DNA of 64,000 nt, from the NCBI GenBank assembly GCA_001692895.1, contig KV748196.1:682001-746000 (forward strand), written 5' to 3'. This DNA is from Cenococcum geophilum 1.58. Its lineage: Eukaryota > Ascomycota > Dothideomycetes > Gloniales > Gloniaceae. This document shows, piece after piece, positions 34,401 to 46,300 of this stretch (within the stretch, counting starts at the first letter, position 1; each line of letters opens with the position of its first letter). The notes beneath the pieces were generated by a model. That model did no database searches and was not told where the DNA came from. It saw only the letters and a list, made by a program, of their open reading frames with translations. A program made the position numbers and the translations under genes.

Positions 34401-37367
34401 AGGCCTCTACTTTTCCCAACTATTAGCTACTTAATTCTATTTATATTTAGTCCGCCTTTAGCTAATACTTAGTTCGCTTTTTATCTTTAATATACTATAA
34501 ATATATGTTCTCTAGGTACTCCTACTACTATTATCTATCTAGGTACTCCTACTACTATTATCTATTTAGGCACTCTTTTATAAGAAATCTTCCTAGTTAA
34601 AGTATTAAGTCCCCTAGGCTTTGTACTTCTACTAGGTGCTAACTATACATATACTTAGCGTTTTAATATTTTGCCTTATTTAATAACTAATATATCCTTA
34701 CTAGGTACTTCCGGTTCTTATCTTTTAGTACTTTATATATATTGTACGCATTATCTACGCACGCAATCCACGCTAATATATAATATACTTAGTATTTTAG
34801 GTTAACTTTTAGCTTATCTTCGTCCTTAAGTTTAAACCTTTCTTGTATTAATCTAAGCGTTGCGACTTTATTTACAGGTACTATAACTTGCCTCTCGCTT
34901 CTCTAGTCCTCTAATTGCTTCTTTAGATCTTTTAACGTTATAATTAAGGCTCCTTTAATGTAACTTATAGCCTTCTCTATAATTAGGTGGTTTTAGATAA
35001 CTTTTTTATCTAACCATATATAGAAATCTTCCTACTTATCGTTATGTCGTTGTCTATACCACTTTTAGTACAGCCCCTTAAGTATATACGGCTTGTTTAT
35101 AAGAAAATATCTTCTTATTACTATATTATAACAGCCCTTTATATATCGTTCTTTAAACCTAATAGAAATTCCTAGATCCTCTTTATTTTCCAGTTTAGTA
35201 AGCCACTTAGCTCTTAGTGTGCCTGCCCTAGGCCTATTAGTAATCCTTTATACTAGCGCTCTATCCCTTATACATTCTAATATACTAGATCTCTTTTCTA
35301 GTTTCTATTCTTGCTATACGATAATTTTTTGCCTAAATTCTTCTATGGTTTCTTTTAGTTTGCGTCTTATAAATAGATCCTTAAAGTCTTCTTACTTCTT
35401 AATCTTAGTATTAATTTTTTGATCTTTAGGCTAAACACTACATTCCCCTAGTAAGTCCTCTAGGTCTATATACCTATCTCCTAATCTAGTTACTATTTAT
35501 ATTTCAGATTCTCTAATCTTATTAATAGTCCTCATTCGTGTCTCGAAGTCTTAGTTCTATAGGATTTTTAATCTTAAGCTCGCTTCTGTCTTAAGCTTTG
35601 CTCCTACCTTAGTCTAACTAGGCTTAGGTATTCTTATCTTATCTTAAGAGTCTTAAATCTTACTTATCTCGTCTTAAGAATCTTATACCTATAGGAAACT
35701 CTATTCTAAGCTTATTTATATAGTTTTAAACTAAGCTACTGCTCTGCTCTATTAGTTATCGTCTATTATAGGTCCTTAAGCTTGCCTTATCTCGTCTTAA
35801 GAATCTTAGTTATCTCTTATCTTATCTTAAGAATCTTAAGCCTTTGGCCTTTTACCTTTATTAAGTGCCGAAGTAGTTTACTATCCTACTTCTCTTATAT
35901 CTCGCGAAGCGATAAATATTGTATCTAGTGGGGTTTTAATCCCTACTAATGTTCCCTATTCTGTAGTGGAATTATCCTCTACCTCTTATATAACATCTTT
36001 AAGGTCTATATACTCCTAGTAAGCCGCTTTTATCGCCTTATTATTATAAAATGTTTCGCCTTTATTAAATCTATTATCCTTAATATCCGATCTGTAAACT
36101 AGTTTATTAGTTTCTTTATATTCCGCTAAATATAGCTCTTATAGCTAATAGCTTGCGCTATACTTAGCGTTCTTATAAATTTAGTATACGTTATTATAAC
36201 AAAACGCAAAACTTTTAATTAAATATTCTTTTGTTCCTTATAGTATATTGTTATCCCTTTATATATATATGTCGTCTATTAGTCTTATTCCCTTTACTGC
36301 ATAGTAACTTTAACTACTTTTATAGTCTCTGGCGTAGTAACCTTATTTTCCGCAATTTATATAACCTCCCTTTTTAAACCATTTTTTTTGCTATAGAGTC
36401 CGCCTAAACGTCTTCTGCTGCTAAGATTTTTAGTTTAGCCTTTGCTTCTTAGACCTCTAATTACTTAATCCTTATCCTCTAAGTTTCTACGGTTTTTTAC
36501 TCTATCTCTTATAGGCTTCTTTAGTACTACTTAGGTCTATTAGCTTTACGCTATACTATAGTTTTTAACTTAGCTTTAGTTGTTGTGTGCTCTGCGCCTT
36601 ATATAACTATAAAACTCTATCCTAGCCTTTTTTAGCCTGTTCCCTTTAGTAGATCTAATTATTAATCTTAATTACTTAATCTATTAAATCCTATAGGGTT
36701 TCCGCATCTTCTATTAGGATAATCGCGTCCTAGACTTTAGCCTTAAGTCCTTACTTATACTGTGCTATAAGCGCCTTATTATTCTACTTTACTTATATTA
36801 CTAACGTCTAGAACTACATTATATACTTAATTGCCAAGGTTTATTACGTAATATCTTAGAGTTTTCTTTTCGCTATAGTTACCGCCTTTAGGTCTCTAAA
36901 TATTTATATAAGTTACTTTATAAACCCTTTCTAGCTTATAAATATAAATCGTACTTCCTAATTAGTAGTTATTATTCTATTCGCTTATATCTCCGTAAGG
37001 TAAGGCTTAAACTACTTAAGTACTCTTCCTAATAGAAATAGTCCCGCATACGCTATTTAATTCATAGATATTGGCAGCTTTACCCCTTCTTATATAACTT
37101 TAAAGTGCATTTAAGTAAGAAACCCCTTAAGCTTTAATCTTTCTCCTAAGTACCTCTTAATTAATGGTAACTTAATCTTTACTACTCCTAACCCATTAAC
37201 CCTTTCTTTTAACGCTGCATTATTTATTATTAACTGGTTAATTATCTCTTATAGTTGTCTAACCGTTACAGGTTGCTATAAGTTAGTGTTTACTATACTA
37301 GTGTCGTTACCTAACCTTAAAGTAGTTGCCGCCGTTAATAGCGTTATAGTGGCTGCTTTAGTGGTAT
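34336..37367 (-). pseudogene. extended gag ORF of gypsy B
   Basis: Homologous to gag of A and C over its whole length, including the zinc knuckle region (near 36330-36380) and the long extension. The start codon is ATA at 37365-37367, explained by TG-to-TA mutation. The distance from start to protease differs by one base in phase from A and C, so a small indel is present as well as RIP stops. Confidence 0.8.
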
Positions 37368-37412
37368 ATTATTCGACTTTTTATATTTAATACTATAACT
37401 AGGTAGTAATTG

Positions 37413-37836
37413 TGTAATAAAACCTTATAGTAAGAACTACGGTAGGCTTGTTATTAGGCTAGGTATATAGGTAATACAAATTAAAGTTAATAACGTAATA
37501 ATAACTAGTAGAGTGGTTGCCTAACAGATTAACTCTAATTGTATTCTAAGAATTACTATAAGAAAGAAACTATCTAGGTAGGGACTAAGGGTCCTTAAAT
37601 ATATAACCGTACTCCTATAAAATCCTTCTTGTATATAATATACGTATACTCTATTTACTCTATCGCGGATTATATAGATTCTATAGATTATATAGATCAC
37701 GTTATATAACCTTAGCTACTATTCCTCGTTATATAACTCTATTAGCTCCATCTTAAACCGTACTTATATTAACTAACTAGCTTCTTCTAACTCCTCTTTA
37801 AGTAGTTATAATATCGTACTTAAAGCGTCCGTAACA
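37413..37836 (-). repeat. 5' LTR of gypsy B
   Basis: 424 bp, followed on the right by the TTATA target duplication at 37837-37841. Confidence 0.9.
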
Positions 37837-37841
37837 TTATA

Positions 37842-38310
37842 TATAATACAAAATTAAAGAGGCTAGTAAACTAGCCTCCTTAAGCCACTAGAAGCTCGAT
37901 TCTTAATAGAAGATAATACTAAAGACGGCTTCTCAGCTTAATCCTTTCGCGTAAAGCCTACCCCTAATTGGCGGCCTTAGTGCAGCGAAGCGACCGTCTA
38001 TGTTTTACAGTGCCGCGGCAAGCGTCCCTTAGCTATTACTATCTTTATTAATAGCTAGACCTTACCCCATATAATAAATTAAAACAGTTCCCTAATAGTA
38101 ATGTTATAGTATAATAAAAACCTTAAAAATGGCATTTTTAGGTAAATAAATCCTTTCTTGGATTTATAATAACTTTATAGTTGGTTATTATTATAAATTA
38201 AAAGTTTAGCATTTTAATCTAATAAAGATATAGGATGTATATAGTTTAGCCTTATAAGTGTAATTCTTTAACTATACTAATAAATCTAGAAGGTATATTA
38301 TACTATATAA
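37842..38310. other. unassigned sequence with a perfect hairpin
   Basis: Contains a 9-bp perfect stem GAGGCTAGT / ACTAGCCTC with a 2-base loop at 37859-37878, a GC-balanced patch at about 37930-38040, then AT-rich DNA into the minisatellite. No gene seen. Confidence 0.4.
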
Positions 38311-39620
38311 ATAAACAATAGCTGCTAATTGTAGTTTATTTATTAATATAGCAGGTAAATTAACCTCTTTAAAATAAATAAAATGTAATAACTACTAACT
38401 ATAGTCTATCTATTAATATAGGAGGTAAGTCGACCTCTTTAAAATAGATAAGATATAATAACTGCTAACCATAGTCTGTTTATTAGTGTAGAAGGTAAGT
38501 TAACCTCTTTAAGATAGATAAGATGTAATAACTACTAACTATAGTCTATTTGTTAATGTAGCGTATAAGTTAATCTCTTTAAGATAGATAAAATGTAATA
38601 ACTACTAACTATAGTCTATTTATTGGTATAGGTAGTAAATTGACTTCTCTAAGATGGATAAGATGTGATAACTGCTGACCATAGTCTATTCATTGGTGTA
38701 GTGGGTAAGTTAACCTCTTTAAGATAGATAAGATGTAATAACCACTAATTGTAGGTTGTTTATTGGTGTAGCGTATAAACCGACCCCCCTAAGATGAATA
38801 AGATGTAATAACTGCTAACTATGGCCTGTTTGTTGGTGTAGTGGGTAAACCAACCTCTCTAAAATGGATGAGATGTGATAACTGCTGACCATAGTCTGTT
38901 TATCAATGTAGCGTGTAAATTGACCTCTCTGAAATGGATAAGATGTGATAACTACTAACCATAGTCTGTTTATTAATGTAGCGTGTAAGTTAACCTCTCT
39001 AAGATGGATAAGATGTGATAACTACTGACCGTAGTCTATTTGTTGGTGTAGGAGGTAAGTTAACCCCTCTGAGATGGATGAGATGTGATAACTGCTGACC
39101 GTGGTCTGTTTATTGGTGTAGTGGGTAAGTTAACCACTCTGAGGTGGATAAGATGTGATAACTGCTGACCGTGGTCTGTTTGTTGGTGTAGTGGGTAAGT
39201 TGACCTCTCTGAGATGGATAAGATGTGATAACTGCTAACCGTGGTCTGTTCATTGGTGTAGGCAGTAAGTTGACTTCTCTGAGATGGATGAGATGTGATA
39301 ACTGCTGACTATAGTCTGTTTATTGGTGTAGCGTGTAAGTCGACCTCTCTGAGATGGATAAGATATGATAACTACTGACCGTGGTCTGTTTGTTGGTGTA
39401 GGAGGTAAGTTGGCCTCTCTGAGATGGATGAGATGTAATAACTGCTGACCGTGGTCTGTTTGTTGGTGTAGCGTGTAAATTGACCTCTCTGAGACGGATG
39501 AGATGTGATAACTGCTGACCGTGGTCTGTTTGTTGGTGTAGGAGGTAAGTCGGCCTCTCTAAGATGGATGGGATGTGATAGCTGCTGACCGTGGTCTGTT
39601 TGTCGGTGTAGGCAGTGGGT
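38311..39620 (+). repeat. 70-bp minisatellite, about 18.7 units
   Basis: Tandem array whose GCTGCTAATT / ACTACTAACT / GCTGCTGACC landmark recurs exactly every 70 bases from 38321 to 39581 (18 x 70 = 1,260) with no indel. Most differences between units are transitions, and the left units, next to gypsy B, are much more AT-rich than the right ones. A five-base box after GTGTA varies among GCGTG, GTGGG, GGAGG and GGCAG types in a way transitions alone do not explain. The period is not a multiple of three and the units are not coding. It ends about 60 bp before the HET frame. Confidence 0.95.
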
Positions 39621-39631
39621 GTTTGTTTTTG

Positions 39632-39655
39632 AATATTTAAGCTCCCTTAAATATT
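39632..39655. other. 10-bp perfect hairpin next to minisatellite
   Basis: AATATTTAAG / CTTAAATATT with loop CTCC. It lies between the end of the array and the open frame of the HET gene, in an AT-rich stretch ending TTAATTAG that could be an intron 3' end. Confidence 0.5.
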
Positions 39656-39995
39656 ATATTGACTTAGGTATTTAATTAGACGCCTTGGGGGTATCTTGTC
39701 GATAATCGATTCGCTGCGGACGTTTTCAGCAAAGAGCCCTGGAATACGCCTTCTAGAAATCCCATCTCCGCTCGATTGTGTTCAGATTGCACACAACTTC
39801 TCTCTTTTAACCGCTCTATTATTGCCTTTGAATTACGGACTCTGGCAAATAATTGTCCTCTCTGCAAACTGCTTCTTGATGTGGTACCCCGTTATCACAG
39901 TGATAGCCATCAGCCGGTTCATATAGTCAGATATAATTCAGCGCTGGCAGTTGCTGGAGGTGGGCCACGCATACTTCGGCTCTGTGCCGATCCAG

Positions 39996-40057
39996 GTTCG
40001 TCTTTACCCCCTTTTGGCAATATAGCAACATCGCTCACTATTTCACGTTGGCAAAAG
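39996..40057 (+). other. HET gene intron 1 (62 bp)
   Basis: Inferred GT-AG intron (GTTCGT, then GGCAAAAG) that joins the CxxC-containing frame to the frame of the HET domain in phase. The donor is non-ideal, but 62 bp is a usual fungal intron length and the joined reading (LCADP, then ESSADNNND) is smooth. Confidence 0.65.
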
Positions 40058-40856
40058 AATCATCGGCAGATAATAATAACGATATTCAAATTGGACCTCC
40101 TACTTTACATAAAATCGCTCGTCCCTCTACTAGCAGCTCTCCATACTTCAAATTACTGCGCGAATGGCTTCGAAAGTGCGACAGGAGTCTAAAATGCAAT
40201 CAGCGAAAGCCATACTGTCCGACGAGGGTCATCTTTGTTGGAGGTCCTGGTACCAAAACATTGGAACTTCGGGAGCGACCTAATGGACGGGAGCAGAATA
40301 ATAGACTGGACTATATTGCGCTCTCGCACCGCTGGGGTACTCTGACGGACGAGGAAGAGAAGCAGTTCTGCACCACTAAGGATAACTATCCTCATCGATT
40401 GGAAGGATTCAGCTCCGATGATCTACCGAAGACATTTCAGGATGCTATTGAAGTGACTCAGCAACTCGGGAAGGAATACCTCTGGATCGATTCTATCTGC
40501 ATAATTCAAAAAGACTCGAAGGATTGGGAAAATGAAGCTGGGCTCATGGAAAAGGTCTTTGCCTCCGCCTACTGCACCATTGCCGCGAGTTCGGCGACTA
40601 GTTGCAAAGATGGCTTCCTTGAGCGGAACCCAAATTCTCAGTATATTCAGGTCCAAGATGTTTCAGGCAGACGGCTTTATGTCTGCGATGGCATAGACGA
40701 CTTCAGCAACGATGTGGATGCAGGTCCCCTTAACCAGAGAGCTTGGGTACTTCAAGAGCGAGTGCTGTCCCGCCGAACGATACATTTTTCTGCGAACCAG
40801 ACGTATTGGGAGTGTGGGGAAGGTATACGTTGCGAAAACTTCACAAGACTGCATTG

Positions 40857-40919
40857 GTAAGGCTGAAGTTAAAGGTCTTGGTAAAGTTGTTATGCTAACA
40901 TTACGATTATGTATTCCAG
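40857..40919 (+). other. HET gene intron 2 (63 bp)
   Basis: Donor GTAAGG, branch-like GCTAAC at 40894-40899, acceptor TTCCAG. Splicing continues the frame after RLH and avoids the TAA that follows immediately if read through. Confidence 0.8.
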
Positions 40920-41649
40920 CCCACCAGGGAAGGAAGGTGTTATCCTTGATCCCCAATTCCCTGAAAGCCTTAGGATGTCAGGCTACGATCCCACGGTTAA
41001 CTTCATATAATTCCTTTTCAAGAGGTATTCACAATGTGGTCTTAGCAAGGATTGCGATAGGAATGCTGCGATCTCTGGCTTGGTCAAGCGCATAGAAAGA
41101 GTCTTGACGACGGAATGTAGATACGGAGTCTTCAATTGCTTCTTTTCTAGACTCCTCTTGTGGAAGCGGTCTGACGAGGAGAATACGGATCGGATTGCTT
41201 ACGAAGATCGAAAGGTGCCATCCTGGTCTTGGATGGCATATTCTGGAGGAATCGATTTCCTGTCGAACTCGAGGCTCATGGTTCCGGTCTCTAAAGATCT
41301 TCGATTTAACACCGATCAACATGCAATAATCGTCAAAGTTAGGGAGTTTCGAAACTGTCAAGTAGAACGAGAAGGGAAAGAACGTGCCATATTCACTGAT
41401 TCAGGGAGAGTGGGATCTTTATGGGTGGATGTAGTAGCCGATATGGCGGAGGGTATGACAGTTAATATTGATTGCCGACAATGTGTTGTCGTTGGGATGT
41501 GCATAGACGAGAAAGAGGATCCTAAGAAGACTTATTTCATATTGATCGTCCGAGAAATATCACTAGGGAATGGATATGAAAGATTGGGAGTTGGGAAAGT
41601 TGAGGCACGCTATGTATCAATGGAGTGCCGTACTGGGAAGCTTTTATAA

Positions 41650-41822
41650 ATTTGTTTCTTCGTTAATAGGTTGACTATCTTTCTACAATATGAGAAGCAA
41701 AAGTCTGAATGTTAATATGCTTAAGGCGCCGGCATCGGCATTGTAGTTACTTCATCAGGCTAATCACTAGCCGATGCTTTAATAAATCAATTAGCACTTA
41801 AATGTTCTGCATGGTGCGCTAG
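41650..41822. other. 3' flank of HET gene
   Basis: GC-balanced sequence between the HET stop and the LINE leader, probably 3' UTR and intergenic DNA. I see no further gene. Confidence 0.4.
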
Positions 41823-42011
41823 CAGGGAGGGCGGCCGACCCGCTCCGGCCACACCCTTGTGGAGATGGCGGGACGAAGGTGGCGAGGAAACTTTTAAAAG
41901 AGGAGGATATTCATCTCGGACATTCTTTTAATTAAATCCTAGTCTTTTGTTTAGCTAGTTCCCGCTACAAGACGGCCCCTACAGCCCACTAAACGAAGCC
42001 CCAAAGCCCTA

Positions 42012-43345
42012 ATAGCTGCTTTGACCCCTAAACGCATATTAGTAACACTACCTCTAGACCCGCTAGCAGCTCTACTAAGATATATAAAGAAACCAAGCGC
42101 GAAGGTGCAAGAGGCCTAGCAGTCACTAAGGATATAAGCCTAAATATTAGCATAGTTTAAATAGCAAATAACTATACTATAAACCGGACTATAAGCTATA
42201 TAGTATATACTGCCTCTATTCCCTATAGTAAGAGTCTCTACCTTACCTAAATATAAAGAAGGAGGTATTAATTATAATAAATTTTATTAACTTATTAAAA
42301 GCCTTAAAGAAACTATAGTATAGCAGAGCAACATTATTATAAACTAGAATAGCATTATTAAGAGTATTAGAAATAACCTTATAGATATTAAATTAGAATA
42401 GTAAAGCCTTAAAAAGTAAAACGCTAAACTCTAAAAGGCTATTTAGTCCTTATAAGCGTAACTAAACACTTCCTTAGCTCTAATATAATTATAGGCATTA
42501 GTAGCGGCCAGTAGAGGTATAATAGGGTTAGAAATAACCTTGCTATAAATAATAAGCGCTAGGAACCCTAAGGAACCTAATTAGCAGCTAGTAATAGACG
42601 TTAGCCAAGTAGGTTTAGAGGTAATAGAAAGGGTAGCTACTACTAAAGTAGTAAAGTAAACTATTATATAAGGTATAAAGGATATTAAGGGGCTTACGGG
42701 AGCTATACTTAAGGACTTCCGCGTATAGCGAATAAGCAACAACGTAAGCATTATTAGATTCTTAGTAGAAAAAGATAAAAAAGCTATATTTAGGCAGATA
42801 ACTGCTTAATAGCTTAAACCGTATATCCTTAGGGCAAGGCTTATTGGACCTAAGTAGTATATAGTTAAGGTAGACTAGGTTAAAGTACCTTTAGCAATAG
42901 ATATTAACAGCGGAAAAGTAAGTAAGTTAACTATAGAGCGCTTTAGGGTAGAGAATGGGGTAGAGGTATATATAATAAGATAGCTGGGATAACTAAGGCC
43001 GCGCGGCTAGTATGCGTTAGTAATTATTAAAGTGGTAATAAAGAAGGATATAGAGAAGCTGCTTACATTAAATAACGTATTATTTAGGGGAGGCGCGATT
43101 ATTATATTACTATTTAAGGAGTGACGTACCCTTATAGTATACTATAAATATAAAAGGTTTAGATATAGGGCTAGAGACTATACGCGACCTAATATATATA
43201 AAATATATAGGCGGGAAGGCTATCTCTAGTGTAAGATAGTGAATCTATACTATATAAACTGCTAGGGTCCTTACTAAGCCTTATACTGTAAATGCCTAGT
43301 ATATAGGAAAGAGATAGATAGGATTCTTATACAATAGCGCTATAA
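42012..43345 (+). pseudogene. LINE ORF1, copy 2
   Basis: Decayed ORF1. The start is ATA at 42012-42014 where copies 1 and 3 have ATG. The zinc-knuckle region near 43130-43260 has lost most Cys residues to Tyr (YKYKRFRYRARDY), as TGC/TGT to TAC/TAT predicts. Confidence 0.78.
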
Positions 43346-43349
43346 ATAG

Positions 43350-46300
43350 AGAACTTTAGATCCTTTAGGCGAATATAAAGAAGTGTAGGGAGGCGTAGTA
43401 TACGCTATATAATAATAAAGCGCTAGCGGACTTCTACTTTATTTTAGGCTAGGAGCCTTACTACTTTCTCTTAGATAGGAAAGTAGTACTAGCTGGCTTA
43501 AATCCCTAGTAAATAAGGTTCGTCCTAATAGGCAGGTAGTAGCGGTATCCCCTAGTTAGGTTATATATCTAGGTATCTAAAAAGCTAGCAGCTATATAGC
43601 TATAGGTAGATTTAATAGATATTACGGCGGTAGTAGTATATATTAGCTAAAGGAGACTTATAATTATGTTAGTATATATTCTAGACAGATGTTTAAGGAG
43701 AACTAAGGAAAAGAACTTAGAGGAGCTCTTTAGTAGACTAGAGATAATTAATAGGCTAATTTAGGGTGAACTATTACGCGACCTATATACCAAGGTAGTA
43801 ATTATAGGTAACTTTAATTGGTATAATTTGCTATAGGGAGGAAGTTATATTAGTACTATATTAACGTAGAAAGAAAGCGCACTAATTATTAACTTTATAG
43901 CAGACTAGTTACTCTAGAGCCTACTTCTAGTGGGAATACCTATATTTAAAAGTAACGCGGGGCGAATATCAATAATTGACCTTATACTTACAACCCTAGG
44001 CCTAGTAAGTAAATTAGTAAAGTGCGCTATCTAGGAGTATAAGTACGGATTAGACTATAGAGCTATTTATACTAGCTTCTGGGTTAATATAGGCACGTAG
44101 AAGAGCTAGGAGAGGCTGCTTATTAAAAATATAAACTAGGATAAGATATAAGAAGACGTAAAGCAATAGAAAGAGATAGGATTCCCTATAAAAGATATAG
44201 ATAAAATAGTTAACTGCCTTAATAGGTAGGTTAATAAAGCCCTTAAAGCACACTGCTAATGGGCTAGACTATTACTATATATAAAAAGATAGTGGAACGA
44301 AGACCTTATAATATTAAGGAAGTTATATATATACTAAAGAAATAAGAATAGCACGATACGGAGGTAAGGAAGGGACAACCCTAAGCTATATAATGTCGCA
44401 GTAAGAGTAAAGAAGCTCTTTTATAGGACTATTTAGCGATATAGGAAGCTCTATTAGGACGAATTCCTTAGTAATAGTAATAATATATAGAAAGCGTTAA
44501 AATACCTTAATCCGCAGGCTATATCCGCGTTTACTAAAATACCACTAATTAAAAAGGATAGAGGACAGGGAGAAGTTGTTATAGAAAACTATAATATTAT
44601 AAGAGAACTACTCCAGGCATTCTTTCTGGTCCCGCTACTATATAAATAAAAGGAGGAAGCTATAACTAGCTACAACCAATTACTATAGGAGCCTATCGCC
44701 AAATATAAGGTTAAGGTAGTTATGTTTAGGGCTAGCCTAAACAAGGCTTTTAGAAGGGACGGCCTACTAACTAGGGTATAGTAAGAGCTGTGGCCCGTAC
44801 TAAGTAGTAAGATCACCACTCTTTTTACCAAATTACTTAAGATAGGAAAGGTACCCTAGAAATAGAAGGTAGCAAAGATTATACCGCTATAGAAGCTAAA
44901 GTAGGGGGACTATACGGTAGCAAATAACTATAGGCCGATCTCCCTCCTTTTAACACTAAGAAAAGCACTTAAATTGCTAGTAGCGGAGAGAATAGTATAC
45001 CTAATAGAGGAACACAGCCTACTATCTAAGACGCACTTTAGAGCTAGAAAGTAAAGGTTAACAATATATACGCTATCGTATCTCTGCGAGGACGTATTTA
45101 AAGCGTAGAGAGGAAAGAAGACGCTATTTCTAGTATTATTTAATATTAAGGGTGCGTATAATAATATGGCTATAAAGCCGGAAATTAGGAGATTACGGTA
45201 GCGTTAGATACCTTAGATAATTATATAATAGGTATAGGACTTTTATATAAACTATTAAGCCTATATCCTAGTTAACGGATATATATTAAAGGTATAGGCG
45301 CTCCCGCAGGCGGGTCTCCTATAGGGATCAGCACTAGCCCTAATACTCTTTCTATTCTTTAACGCGGATCTTATATAAAGCGCACCTAGAAATGGCAGCT
45401 CTATAGCCTTTATTAATAACTACTTGGTATAGGTTACAGGCCCTATAGCGGAGGAAAATATATAGATTATCTAGGGCGAGATTATACCAATACTTAAGAA
45501 ATAGGAGAGGACTAATGGAGCCTAATTTAAAGCGAAGAAAACGTTATTTATTTACCTTACTAGATATAAAAAAGCAGGTAGGGATACTACTACGCCACTC
45601 TAATTTAAAGGAAAAGGGATCCCCCTAACTTAGGAAGTTAAAATCCTTGGGGTAATCCTTAATAAGGAGCTATGGTTTAAGGCGTACCTAATAAATAAGG
45701 TAGGCAAAGCCACCAAGGTAGCGCTAGCGTTGCATAAATTAAAGGGACTGTAGTTTAAGAGCGTTAAGCAGCTAGCTAAGAGCTTAGTCCTACTAGTAGT
45801 AGACTACGCGTCGCTAATATAGTACCCGCTTACAATATAAGAGTTAATATAGCTCCTCTAGTAGGCGTAGAGAATTACGGTATAAGCTATTATTAGAGGG
45901 TTCTGCTCCGTTGCCCTATTAATAGCGGAAGTAGAAGCTAGCTTACTTCCTCTTAAATAAAGGCTATATAACTAGGCTATCGCGTTCTAGGTATTAATCT
46001 ATAAACTAGGTAAATTATATCCTTATTAGATAATTTGAAGACAGAGGCTCTATAGATAGCACTAATCGCCGCTCTAGAGGATAGTAGAGATATATAAGGA
46101 TGTCTAGGTAAATAGGGTGCTAAAGGTTAAACTATATATATACCCGCCATAGGTAGCTAAGCCCAACATAGTAATATATAAGGACGAAGATTATACTTAA
46201 GCTATTATTAAAGACTATAAGCTAGGGCAGGTTAATATATACGTTAATATATTAGTACGCAATAGTAGGGCAGGAGTTAGTGTATATACTACGCCATCTA

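Larger units (their letters stand above)
21926..37836 (-). mobile_element. Ty3/gypsy element B, split by element C
   Basis: Minus-strand element of about 7.97 kb once the inserted element C and its duplicated 5 bp are removed. LTRs are 424 bp each. The 5-bp target duplication TTATA is perfect (21921-21925 and 37837-37841). It is homologous to A over its full length. It is more RIP-mutated than C: the gag start ATG is ATA (37365-37367), the RT box reads YLND (25380-25385 covers the pair), and protease DSG reads DSR (34283-34291). A cluster of nine N bases lies at 23416-23471. Confidence 0.93.
39680..41649 (+). pseudogene. HET-domain (heterokaryon incompatibility) gene, one in-frame stop
   Basis: HET proteins trigger cell death after fusion of incompatible hyphae. 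Exons: 39680-39995, 40058-40856, 40920-41649. The N-terminal part has two CxxC pairs (CSDC, CPLC). The HET domain shows its three blocks: YIALSHRWG near 40312, LWIDSICIIQKD near 40480, and RAWVLQERVLSRR near 40738. The C-terminal part keeps PSWSWMAYSGGIDF. Total is about 614 codons, normal for the family. One TAA at 41008-41010 breaks the third exon where relatives usually have a polar residue; CAA to TAA in a CpA context would explain it. No ATG lies in the open frame upstream of CSDC, and the minisatellite begins about 60 bp further left, so the first exon may be missing. Otherwise the gene is GC-balanced and well kept. Confidence 0.85.

Noticed and set aside
38311-39620. CRISPR-like array
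   Set aside because: Units are contiguous 70-bp repeats with no unique spacers, in a fungal genome.
40189-41361. antisense frames opposite the HET gene
   Set aside because: The plus strand has clear HET motifs and introns; the minus-strand frames are shadows.
44050-44253. 67-codon minus-strand frame
   Set aside because: Antisense to LINE copy 2 ORF2.
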